Assembly: GCF_032854445.1 (NCBI RefSeq)
Contig: NC_088300.1
Coordinates: forward strand, 40,702,458 to 40,766,457
Reading direction: 5' to 3'
Origin: Liolophura sinensis
Taxonomy: Eukaryota > Mollusca > Polyplacophora > Chitonida > Chitonidae
Length of the DNA: 64,000 nt
Shown: piece after piece, positions 48,045-58,500 of the stretch
How positions within the stretch are numbered: position 1 is the first letter of the stretch
Layout of the letters: every line of letters starts with the position of its first letter
The notes under the pieces: model-generated
What the model was told of the DNA's origin: nothing
The model's database searches: none
Seen by the model: only the letters and a program-made list of their open reading frames with translations
Program-made: the position numbers and the translations under genes

Positions 48045-48347
48045 ATGAGCACATGCACTATGCCCGTTTTGAACGGTACCACATGCCCCGTGCGGTCGAT
48101 TTCCACCCCGGGGTTCGACAGATGCCCCTCCACGCTCCCACTGTCCTCATCATTCCAAGTTGAAGACGACACGGATCAGGAAAGCTTAGATATGGTGGAG
48201 GCTCTGAAAAAGCTGGCTGTCAGCATCGAAAAGACAAACTGTCTGTTAAGGAAGCACACGGAGTCTCTGACATTCCTCAGACAGACTTTGTTCCGAGCTT
48301 ACAGCAAGTCCATCTCTAGCCCCACGGATAGGAATGTTGACAGAAAG
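48045..48347 (+). CDS. Probable first coding exon of an unidentified gene
   Basis: 101 codons from ATG to a phase-0 donor (GACAGAAAG|GTAGGA). The N-terminal half is Ser/Thr/Pro/Cys-rich. Residues about 45-83 (EDDTDQESLDMVEALKKLAV and onwards) form a charged, Leu-spaced segment likely to be helical or coiled coil. The tail is Ser-rich. I do not recognise the family. The upstream promoter-like region, a start codon after short 5' UTR and protein-like composition support a real exon. The frame stays open for 50 more codons past the donor, but that stretch is AT-rich and intron-like. No following exon could be assigned within the window. Confidence 0.5.
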
Positions 48348-48850
48348 GTAGGATCACTTTTTAATCTACTCGATACACAAACTTTTCCCAAAATAATTGT
48401 AGTTCATCATAAAACAATTCCTAATTATCTTTTACCACAGATTCGCGGCAACTGTATACCTACATGCAGGCCTTTGATCGCCGTGATTGTATCAAGTTAG
48501 TTCAAGTCTATACTTGTTATACGGCATAGCAAATCAATGTAGCTCAAATGGGATATTATCTGGAAATTGTATTCGACGCAAAGAATCCGGCTGATGTCTT
48601 AACCAATTCTTTTTAATCTGCAGTGGGTTTTTCCCGCATAGAGACGTTGAATGCTGGCTGACAAAATAAGAGCTTGAACTATCATGGAACGTAAAATGCT
48701 CTCAATAAAAAAATGCCCGAACGACATCCTGTATTTCTTAGTACATTACATGAAGTGTAGCCCCCGTTTGCCTATTTTGCGCTTGTATTTAAGTGTACAT
48801 GTCGCATGGAAGTAGGTAATTCTTTGTTCCCCAAGCTATTTAGTTGATAG

Positions 48851-48993
48851 CGGATTGGTGTTTTACGCCGCACTCAAGAGTATTTCACTTATACAACGGC
48901 TGCCATCGTTATGGTGGGAGGAAGCCGGAAAGAGATCGGTGGAAGCCCACGACCATGTGGAGGTTGCCGAAAGACCTTCCCACGTGCTCCGAG
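48851..48993 (-). mobile_element. 5'-truncated SINE (common family)
   Basis: GGATTGGTGTTTTACGCCGC, ACTCAAGAGTATTTCAC, TTATGGTGGGAGGAAGCCGG and AAAGACCTTCCCACGTGC. The repeat tail and the tRNA head are lacking. Lies about 500 bp downstream of the unidentified first exon. Confidence 0.85.
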
Positions 48994-49877
48994 ACTATTG
49001 TCGGAGCACATGTTTGCATGCACATGAACCATGTTGGTCAACCCTCTGAGGATGGTAATGTGAAATAAGCATTACTTTCTTCGTTTTACCAGTTATCACA
49101 GAGTATAGTTACTGATTCCATTGATTACAACAATTTGCCACATGTTTTTTTTTCAGTGGTAAATACATTTGTGCTGGAGACGTAATTTTACCTTAACATA
49201 AGTTAAATTTCCATACTCAAACGAGAGATAAAACGTGAAATCTGGTTGATCAAAAGATGTAGCGTAGTTGGTTAGATTCTAAACAGACAGCCATATATTT
49301 TTACATGGTTGAACAGCTTTTCCTACTTTTGTCGACTTTGTACATTGGGATAAAATGTTGCAGCCTAAAAAGTGAAACTTAATATAAACCCTGTCACATT
49401 TTGTTGAACTTGTAAATTAGGCCAACAGGAGTGTGTATATAAGGGTCTCATGTTGGGGCCGCTTCGTTCTAAGAGAACAGAGTCAATCACCGATCTTGTG
49501 AAGTCGATGGAATCGATAAATCTGCCAATTTCAAATTAATGTTATCGTGGATCATAACCACGCTATTCGCGTGTTGGGGTGCTTTGTATTTATTACCATA
49601 TATGGATTAAGTACCTGTAGTCCAGGCCTTACTGTGATTATGTCGAAGCCTGGGCTACGCTATCGCTGAATCGATTCAAGTATCTAGTCTCTAATCCAGG
49701 ATGGTGAGCAATAGGAAACCTATGTGGACATATCACCGTGACTTAGTATAACGAAAGAAATTGACGAAGGCTTACTTTGGCAATTATCTCTGAAACCGAA
49801 AGAAAGCTTATAACAGACGAGAGGCGCGGGTTTTGATAAAATGTGCATGTCTGTTAGATTTCCGTCTGATAAGGAAT

Positions 49878-50149
49878 GGGGCCTCCGTGGCTCAGTTGGT
49901 TAGCGCGCTAGCGCAGCGTGATGACCCAACAGTCTCTCGTCAATGCGGTCGCTGTGAGTTCAAGTCCAGCTCATGCTGGCTTCTTCTCCGGCCGTACGTG
50001 GGAAGGTCTGCCAGCAACCTGCGGATTGTCGTGGGTTTCTCCCGGGTTCTGCCCGGTTTCCACCCACCATAATTCTGGCCGCCGTCGTATAAGTGAAATA
50101 TTCTTGAGTACGGCGTAAAACACTAATCAGATAAATAAATAAATAAATA
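49878..50149 (+). mobile_element. Full-length SINE, reference copy of the common family
   Basis: 272 bp with tRNA-derived head GGGGCCTCCGTGGCTCAGTT (A box TGGCTCAGTTGG; B box GTGAGTTCAAGTCC). A GC-rich body follows with CTCCGGCCGTACGTGGGAAG and TGCCCGGTTTCCACCCACCA, then the tail TATAAGTGAAATATTCTTGA and GTACGGCGTAAAACAC, and an (AAAT)n end. CTGATAAGGAAT flanks it at 49866-49877 and 50150-50161. It must be mobilised by a LINE reverse transcriptase supplied elsewhere. Confidence 0.96.
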
Positions 50150-50161
50150 CTGATAAGGAAT

Positions 50162-51934
50162 AATCAGGAATCGTATTAATGCAATACGGTGTTTTATTCA
50201 AATTTGCGTACTTTTCAAAAAAGGGATGTTACCTGACACTCTCAGTATATTTCAAAGTCATTATTTATGATATACCTACAACCACAAAAAACTGCAGAAC
50301 ACTAAATTATTATTACACTTAGTTGTGAAGAAAATGCTAATTTTGCGCTCTGCAGAATCCTTAAGTTTGGAATACAGGCCAAAGATTGCACAAAAATTAT
50401 GTGTACTGAATTGTGTCTGCTAACACAACGTCGTATTCATGGATATATCACAGAAGAGAAAAAAAAAAAACGTTTTAGGATTTCGGTGGGCTGATAATAA
50501 ATTGCATTTTAATACCGCTGGGCGCTGAGGCGATTCTTGATAGCTTTTCGCTGTTATTTATTTTCGAGCTACTAATCCTTTAATGTGGAAAACTGTTAAA
50601 GCATTTTCATCGTAATTTTCATGAATAATCTATTATTAAGGTCTACGCTTAATTTTGTGGCATTTTCGGCTGTGTGGCTGAGCCCACACAGTTTCTCCCG
50701 TCACCCACCTTCGCCAATTCGCATGGTTTCTTTGAAAAGCCAGTTCAAACATTGGGGCCGCCAGTTGTTCTGCCTTCGACACAAAGCTCGTCTATTTCTC
50801 ATTATACGTTAATACCAGCTTAAGCGAGGAATATTGGGTTATAGAACCCGTGGGGATGTTCGAGACTTGGCTATCCTATGGGATACACGCTCCACGAAAT
50901 ATTTGATGTCATTCGTTTTCCTTTTGAATGCATGTGAGCTATTGCCGTTATGCTCATCTGAGCACTGTTCAGAAACTAAAAGTGAAGACACACCAGTTCT
51001 TGCATTAATAGTGTTGATTGAAATCGACACACAATACACAACATCTAACAAATGATACTTGGCGAAATATGTACACGCCACATGCAGGACTCTTCGCTAT
51101 TGCTATGCTAGTAAGGATAATATAATTGAAAGTATCCTTCTTGTCGTTTAGTCGGTGTGATGGGATAACGTTTTGTTCCTTGGAACACATTTCTTTCATC
51201 TGTAATGCCTGACATCATATAGTACGCATATTAATTACAGTAAAGTGATCTGCACCTCATGTCCTCTCTTCTCGGATGTCTGCAGCTACTTTGTCGATCA
51301 GAAGTACACACGCCCTGTAAATGCCATCTTTCCACTCGCTACTTAAATACGATCGGTTACGATGCGATACATAATTCTGACAAAAGCTTTATGGCCAATG
51401 CCGTGGCCTATGCTAAGAAACTGCTCACTACTCTAACGACAGACACAGGTTAAAAACCTTATCACTACTTGTTTCACTTCTTCTCCGTGTTGAAAATTAT
51501 TCCACGAAAAGGATTTGTAAATAGTCCGTTACCTAGTCCGCTTATTTCCATGTCAGCCTGGAAAGTTTTGTCCCCAGAAACAGTACCTTAAAACCTTTTT
51601 TCTTTGCTCCTGTAATGGTAGAACGATGATATAACAGCTTCCCTGGTAGCTATCTCAGATGTGGTTTTAGTCAAAACCCTTGGGGTGTAAGCTTCTAGGA
51701 AACACTGATGGTGTAATGGTTTCCACAATACAAACAACAGTAAAACAAACATATCCACGTATCGAGATGAACATCAAACAAACAATAGAGCAACCATTAA
51801 CCAGCTTCAGAATCATCATCCAATCTAAAATAGTACACCTTCAATGTTTAGACAAAGTTTCTTTCAGAACTTTGGATGAAAGCTTGGTATGAAATCTCGA
51901 TCCATTCTAGCAACTACCATTTTTTAACTCTTTG
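50162..51934. other. No recognised feature
   Basis: Intergenic or intronic. Open frames at 50834-51055, 50839-51081 and 51259-51453 show no domain. One minor frame near 51280-51345 follows an acceptor-like CTTCTCGGATGTCTGCAG, but it is too short to call. Confidence 0.35.
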
Positions 51935-52010
51935 GTATGACCCAACCAGGTTTTGATCCCGGGGTCTTCCGACTTCGAGGCGAACCCTCAAACCATTAGG
52001 CTTTGAGCAA
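51935..52010 (-). mobile_element. tRNA-derived SINE head
   Basis: The minus strand reads GCCTAATGGTTTGAGGGTTC, GCCTCGAAGTCGGAAGACCC and GGGATCAAAACCTGG, with A- and B-box-like segments. It aligns with the head of the SINE at 36915-37195. No conserved body follows, so it is a truncated or decayed element. Confidence 0.5.
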
Positions 52011-53118
52011 AGTGGTATATCCTTATCATCGTCCATCTTAAACAAAATATAAGAGTCTGCAATACGGCGTTGATAACAGCTACGAATTGGCTACATTAAG
52101 ATTTCCTTCAAATTTGAAACAATATTGCATGCTTCACCATCAAGGTGGCTGAGAAAATATGATTATATATTATATACAGAGCATGGTATTACTGAAATCA
52201 AATATTGATGTCTGTGAACTATAGTGCCTATACACGCCTCAGCTTTAATCCCTTGTTAAGTGGTTCTGGGACACTGTAAGCCCCCAATTACCTTGTTATT
52301 TGGTATCTACCGGTGTTAGTCCTGTGCAAACCTCCAGAGACTTCTCAGACAGTCGGTCACTATGGCCTTAATACACTCATTATAACGGTATTACTCAGCG
52401 TGGGGGCACATGTATTGTAAATATTCTATTCCGACTAAGCATGATATATATACATGACTAACTGCACTATCGAATGGTAGAAGGTATAGTCGACTGTCAT
52501 TTAACAAGTGCAGCATTTAAAACAAAGCTCGGTCTAACTAATCGCATGCATGTAAAGGAAAATTCCGTCTTTTGGCCTGGACGCAGAAAATGAGCAAAGA
52601 AACTGGATCAAAATTCGAATGTGGCCACCGATTCTGACGAAAGAAAATGTCTGTGTCAAGCAGAAATTCATTGTTAAGAGTGATGTAAAAAAATCTACGC
52701 AGGTAAGAAGTGACTGCTCAGATGAATTTCTGCAATTATCACGTCAATTCCCTGCCACAAACCGTAGACACTCAACTCCCATTCCACTCTATCAAGACCA
52801 ATCTGCTAGTGTCAACCCACGCTTCGGAGTGAGTTCAGTGAATTGGCATTTCCGTACGTGCTATTTTCCCAAGACGACTTTGAAATAAATTATGAAATAG
52901 TGCTTTTAAGAGGTTGTGGTGGTAAAAGCCTCCATGGGCTAAGTTTTAACAGATTTGGCAGACCTGAATGTGGTCTCAATTCAAATATGTGCAGGCGTTC
53001 AATGAAACAGCTATCACAATTACGTTTACTTTTCTCACAACAGAACTGTGGATATGGATAGGTACAATAATAACTGCTAAGTTATTGGAGTGAAGTACCA
53101 AGCAAATGTATGGGTGAC
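52011..53118. other. No confident feature
   Basis: The segment about 52565-52699 reads open into a strong donor (ACGCAG|GTAAGA at 52699/52700) and could be an internal exon, but the translation is not recognisable and no acceptor is convincing. Confidence 0.3.
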
Positions 53119-53289
53119 AGAATATTGCACAGTGAAGGCTGAATACCATAAACATTGTTCTTGTGAAAGGTAGAAATGATAACCCACTCAACGCGAGAAG
53201 TGGAAATGATATCGCGTCGAGAGGGTTATCATTTCTGCCTTTCACGAGAACAATATTTATGGTATTCAACCTTCACTGTGCAATATTCT
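53119..53289. repeat. 171-bp inverted repeat (78-bp arms, 15-nt loop)
   Basis: Arms 53119-53196 and 53212-53289 are exact in length and pair at 72 of 78 positions without any indel. The outer ends read AGAATATTGCACAGTGAAGG and its inverse; the inner ends are ACGCGA and TCGCGT. Two of the six mismatches are G-U type on one strand and two others become G-U on the other. No target duplication flanks it. It could be a foldback/MITE element, a recent inverted duplication, or the precursor of a small RNA. Confidence 0.92.
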
Positions 53290-53667
53290 ATTTTCTATTT
53301 ATATCCTGTCATTTTCTCTACGTGTATAGGCTTATAAATGCGTATCATTTTATCTGTTGCGTCCATGCAAAAAAATAACCAATGTGCCATCTTCGTCGTA
53401 TGTCTGATTCCATTCATACGCGCTGCAATTTCGTTTACGTCCGCGCTCACAAAACCTTTCTACAGTTTTAAACGCTGTCTGTAAGTAATTATACATTCAA
53501 CAAAGGTGCTTAATGCTAATGCAATATAGGTATTTACGTAAATTAAGCACATGAAGAATTTCTACCTCTTTTTTGGCAAACTATATATTGCGCGGAAGTG
53601 AACGGCCTTGTGATGCGGTCTACGAAGATTTCACGGCCCTAACGGTGTAATAGCAATATGTAATAAC

Positions 53668-53702
53668 AAAAGTGATATCTAACTAGTGAAGATATCATTT
53701 TT
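53668..53702. repeat. Short inverted repeat
   Basis: AAAAGTGATATCT and AGATATCATTTTT form 13-bp arms with one mismatch around a 9-base loop. Its arms share the GATATC core seen in the loop of the 171-bp hairpin. Possibly the remnant of a MITE end. Confidence 0.5.
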
Positions 53703-54108
53703 AGCAGTGGAGGAAATACCGAGATTTCACTGATGTATAAATAATAAAGCAATTTATGCAGGATTATTTGAATGAGAAAGAAGGGTAATTAAGGATATTT
53801 CCTCTACTGATCTTTTCTGGAACCAAAACACCTATAACAAAGGGAGTGACCTAGGTGCTTTTTCATTTGGTGGCAAATCTGTGGGTGTGACCCTTTGGAA
53901 TTGTAATCAGAGGGAAAATCCAAGCTGTGGGGTTACAGTAAATAACCTGTCTACATAATGTCACAGGCTTTCCTAACTGATGCATACCATTCGATTTGTC
54001 TTATCAGTCATCGCATGCAGTGATTCCAGTGAAAGCAATATATTGCCTACACCATTATAGTGCACTGTGTAGCGTGATTCTCACATCGAATGGGCTATCA
54101 CCTAATAG

Positions 54109-54151
54109 GTTTTAGTCGCTCTTTATAAAAGGGCGCTACAACGACTAAAAC
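54109..54151 (+). promoter_or_regulatory. TATA-like motif inside a 10-bp inverted repeat
   Basis: GTTTTAGTCG (54109-54118) and its perfect inverse CGACTAAAAC (54142-54151) bracket TATAAAAGG (54124-54132), a consensus TATA box. No coding exon follows within a few hundred bases, so any transcript would be non-coding or distant. Confidence 0.3.
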
Positions 54152-57094
54152 AACATTTTTCTGTAGTCACCGCGATCTTTCTTGTGTAACTTTTCGTGAT
54201 TTGGGGACTAATGACATGTTCCAAACAACAATTTGATTTAATTTGATTTTAACGCGACTAACATTAATTCGTTATTTCAATTAAATAAATTTTCCCCACA
54301 TGTGATGTATATCTATACTAATACTGTGATGGTGAATATAATCAACCATTGATTGCTCGATGTAAATATGACTTATTGACTGGTGTACTCTCGACTTTTT
54401 CATGCTATATTAATGAAAAGAAGAACAGAACTGACTGGAGCAATAGTGATGCAACATCGGAGCAAACTGCAGGCATTGTAAGGGTTCTCGCTGGTCTGTT
54501 GTAATAGGAACTAAGATATATTGTTTGTGGTTGGGTTCAGCTATAGCACTCGCTAATGAAGAACATTGTCACGAGAGCAGATGCCCCAGATGGCGCCACA
54601 AGAAGAACAAAACGACTTTCTATCTGAAATGTTTTCTTTGAAGCCTCAAATTAGGTACATCTACAGTGTGGCATCCCATTGTGAATTTATTATGTGAAAT
54701 ATTCATGAGTGCCATGTGCAGCCTACAGCTATACAAGATATTTGACGTGCATATTGGATTCATTCCCCTCCCAAGCTTCCGGTCTCCGGTCGACTGGCTG
54801 TAGGAAGAATTACTGACCGATTCTCATTTATAGACCGAGGGTTATGATCGAACATGTCAAAAACACAAGTAGAATCGCGGGAGCCGTATATTCGCGCGGC
54901 GACGAGTGTATTTGTTATTATAATATTTGGCCTCGGCATAAAATCTAGAATGTCTGTTCATATGTGCAGTTACAAGTTGAGTACAAGAAATTCGTTTACT
55001 TTAGGGTAGTTTTAAATATTTTAAATTGTAGGTTCATATTGCCTGTTATCATGCCTCCATTCCAGTTCAAACTATGTATGAAATGAATTTATAAAGTTCT
55101 TTTTCGGTAATTTTAGCAAGAAATATGTTGATAACTATTTAATAAGTCATGATTAATATCAAGTGAAAATATGTGATTCATCATACGGAATTAAACCTAA
55201 TATCAGCCAGACCCAGTTATCTCCCCCTTGCGAAAAAAGGTAGGCCTAATACCTGGATTACGATGTCTTCAGACATAAACGTTGCATCATATTAAAAGAT
55301 AAAAATGAGATTAATGTTAATTTGCTGTCGACACGGCAGTCAAAATAGGTGATTATAATTCGCGGGAAATAAATATCTATCCATGTTTATTGCTGCCTGA
55401 AATGTGACCTTATTGATTTACCAATCAACTGAGCATTATCCACACGTTACACCCACGTGCCTTGGATATGGATAATAAAGTCAAAGAGGACTAGAGAAAA
55501 AAATCTTCCAAAAAATCAACGCATTTTAATGATGCCTAGCCCGGAGGAAAATAAAGCACTCGATCCATTTCACTTTATTCATTCAATATTATGCATCATC
55601 TTTCATGCCTTATCGATTTCAAAACGGTCAATATTTTTTCTGATAAGAGTCGGAGTTTTTTCATTGCAGTCTGAACATGAACCTCAATGAAATATGATAC
55701 ATATGCGTTATAAGTTTGCCCGCAGTATGACAGGTTCTAAGACAAATCTCTGATACTTATTTTTAAAAGTTCACGCTTTCTGCGCAATTCTGATGCACTA
55801 GATTGTAAAATGTGCTTAGAATGGGACCAAAAGCATGTTTATTTCACTTAACATTATTTCGGAAAGGACACATTTTCTTTAACTACCATGCACGTTCTTC
55901 AAATCACTTGAGCAGACAAATAAGCCCGTGGCATTTTTTAACACAAAAGAAGCAAATCAAATTTAAACTATCCGTGTTTTTTTATCTGTCCGTGCCAATT
56001 ATATATCACCAGATATCCCAGTTTCCTCGATTTTGTTCAGCTCAATTTGTTATTCGTCCAATGTGTTTCTTCTTAATGTGTTTTTGTAAATGTCTTCATG
56101 TGAATTAAATTGTAATAGGGCAACCCGAGCCTCGAAAACACTTTTGCACCTGGGATAGAATCATACGGCATGATTTGCTAGAAACCCTTAAATGATGGGA
56201 CAATCACAATGGCGGAATATTTCCCTGGTACACATATATTCCTTTTACAGACGTGAAGGATATTTATTGAGGAATTGCTTTTTGTTCTCGTACATTATAG
56301 AGGCAAGTTACCACCTGTTCCTGGGTACATCTCATCGGGCAGCCGTCAGTGACATTTTCACATCAACTAAGGCGTGGGAGAGAGATCTTAGACACTGCCG
56401 TCTTAAAAACCTAAAGATAGCATTAGAAGGAAGAAAGGCAAATAAGCTTATTGCCAACGTTTCAAAATGCTAATGAAATACGAAGTTCTAAAATGTCATA
56501 CGTGGGCTGATATGGCTGTCGTCACGGGCAAAAGTTATCACTCATTAAGATAAAAGTATCCACACCCTATAGTTTTGTGACCACGTATATCCTGGAAAAT
56601 GGTTCTCGATATCCGGCAAAGCAATTCTTCATTAACAGTTACATAGCTTTTCTGTTAATACAGATGAATCTCTTCACTGTGCAGAAGAGACCGACTCTTT
56701 CCTCCGACTAGAATCGATCCAGGAATAATATGTTGTTATATGTAGATATTTACTATGCCAAGTAATTACGCAATAAGAGCATAAGCTCCAGGCAGAATAC
56801 CTTCAAACAGATTCTTATATGCTCATTCCACGTACTAGCTGATTGGGAAAATGAACGTCAGCCTGGGGGAAGTTTTTATCCAGGGCTGTGAGTGAGGTGT
56901 GGCGCTTACCATGTGTCACTGAAGCACTTCCCTGTCTTGTTTGGTCTTCCCCCAGATCAATAATGGCATACTACAATACGAAAATCAAATTAGATCTAAT
57001 TACGAACATATTCTAGTAGAATTATGTTCATATTACTTATTATTATTATTATTAATTTTCAAATAATGGACAATTGTTGCATGTACGTAATTTA

Positions 57095-57226
57095 TACACA
57101 CGTATGCCATGCAGAACAAGGAATTTATGCAGATGTATTCCATGCAGAACAAGGAATTTATGCTCATGCATGCCACTCAGAACCAGGAATGTATACACAT
57201 CCATGCCATACAGAACAGGGAATCTT
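57095..57226 (+). repeat. 33-bp tandem repeat, 4 copies
   Basis: Unit TGCCATGCAGAACAAGGAAT then TTATGCAGATG. CCATGCAG-type starts lie at 57107, 57140, 57173 and 57206 (exactly 33 bp). The open frame over it (57024-57461) is a by-product and continues into an A-rich and CA-rich simple sequence at 57385-57425. Confidence 0.88.
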
Positions 57227-57515
57227 TTATGTACATTTTAACATATCACAATTACTAAAGAACGTGAAGCTACGAAAAACGAATCTGACTACAACATGGG
57301 ACATTCCTTTGTTGCAGGACGAAAAACATTGGGCGGGAACAATCATTTGCTCTGAACTGAGAAGAAAGAAAAAACAAAAAACCAAAAAAAAAAAAAAAAC
57401 AACACACACACACATACACACACAAAAACCTCTGGTCAACATCAAATGTACCGATACCTGATTTTGATTTCTTAACTAATCGACATGTTTGTGCCACAAA
57501 ATTCTACATCTGGGT

Positions 57516-57668
57516 TGTAATGTCTTGCATAAGAGCGTACAGCGCCACAACAGTTTATGTACACATGTAATGGCTGCGCCCATACCACACGACACTTGAT
57601 CGATGTTCACTGTCAACACAAACTTTATTGTGCCTTTTACATACGAAGCCTTGTGTGACTTTATTACA
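57516..57668 (+). repeat. 5' LTR
   Basis: 153 bp, TGTAATGTCTTGCATAAGAG to TGACTTTATTACA. Aligns end to end with the 3' LTR. Confidence 0.95.
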
Positions 57669-57673
57669 TATTT

Positions 57674-57686
57674 TGGCGACGAGGAT
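57674..57686 (+). other. Primer binding site, tRNA-Ser type
   Basis: TGGCGACGAGGAT, five bases after the 5' LTR, is complementary to the 3' end of an animal tRNA-Ser(GCU), whose acceptor ends ATCCTCGTCG plus CCA (from memory). Confidence 0.75.
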
Positions 57687-57709
57687 TAGTGCTATAGATT
57701 GTTCTATGG

Positions 57710-58500
57710 ATGGCTTCGCACGGAAAAATCGAGGAATCCGATGAAAAGGAGAGCGGCAGTTGGACTGAATACATTGAACGTTTAGAGCATTACTTCATTG
57801 CTAATGACATTGAAGATGAGCGGAAAAGGCGTTCAATCCTACTCAGTACTTGTGGAGGAAGGACCTATAAACTCATAAGGAATTCAGCTGCACCTGAAAA
57901 ACCTGGCTTAAAAACCGTTTAACTGACTGGTGAAAATCGTCGGTGATCATCAGGACCCCTCGCCGTCAGGCGTGCGTTCAGAAATGCAAAGTCAACAGTC
58001 GAATGAGGGCCCCGGTCGAGTCTGTTGCTGTGTTTGTGTCTGAATTTCGACGACTTTCTGAACATTGTGACTTTGGACGATTTCTAAATGAAATGCTCAG
58101 GCTGATATGTGGAGTGAAAGATGACAGAATCCAAAGAAGGTTACTGTCAGAAAAACACCCAGGACCTCCAACACACTCAGCAATCCAAAAAACCTGTAAA
58201 ACAAACAGAGGTCAATAAAATTCAGGCCAAACCAAGTAAAACTTCGTCTACCGTATGCTCTCGCTGTACATTCGTCACATTCATTCAACCTGCGGTTTCT
58301 GTAAGAAAATGGGACACATTGACCGGGCCTGTTGGAACAAACAACAACGTAGTAATAATTCTGGTCAAGCGGAACAAAGTCACTAAACTGGTCAGGCCAC
58401 AACAAAAATAAATGGCGTCGAAAACCACAGCAAGCCAATCTTGTAAAACGAGAGGTCAAAGCTGTCGGCGAAGACGAGGACGTCTATGTAGTGTTTAGCC
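57710..58500 (+). pseudogene. gag (broken)
   Basis: Starts at ATG 57710. The first 70 codons (MASHGKIEESDEKES... through the RLEHYFIAND region) are capsid-like for Mag/K02A2.6-type elements. The frame then breaks near 57920 and continues in other frames (RLICGVKDDRIQRR near 58110). A single zinc knuckle of CX2CX4HX4C type is intact at 58291-58332, in a frame different from the start. It would package element RNA. At least two or three frameshifts or small deletions interrupt it. Confidence 0.8.

Larger units (their letters stand above)
53290..57094. other. No gene recognised
   Basis: AT-rich, with small inverted repeats at 53668-53702 and 54109-54151 (the latter around a TATA-like motif, listed separately). 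Open frames at 55457-55690, 55812-56108 and 56192-56473 show no domains. Confidence 0.4.

Noticed and set aside
51240-51345. Short C-terminal exon after CTTCTCGGATGTCTGCAG
   Set aside because: Only about 20-30 codons, no partner exon and no recognisable match; chance cannot be excluded.
52565-52699. Second exon of the unidentified gene starting at 48045
   Set aside because: The donor is strong but the acceptor is poor, the phase does not fit the first exon cleanly and the translation is unrecognised.
57024-57461. 145-codon frame with Cys/His-rich repeats as a zinc-binding protein
   Set aside because: The Cys/His pattern comes from a four-copy 33-bp tandem repeat and the frame then runs into poly-A and CA simple sequence.
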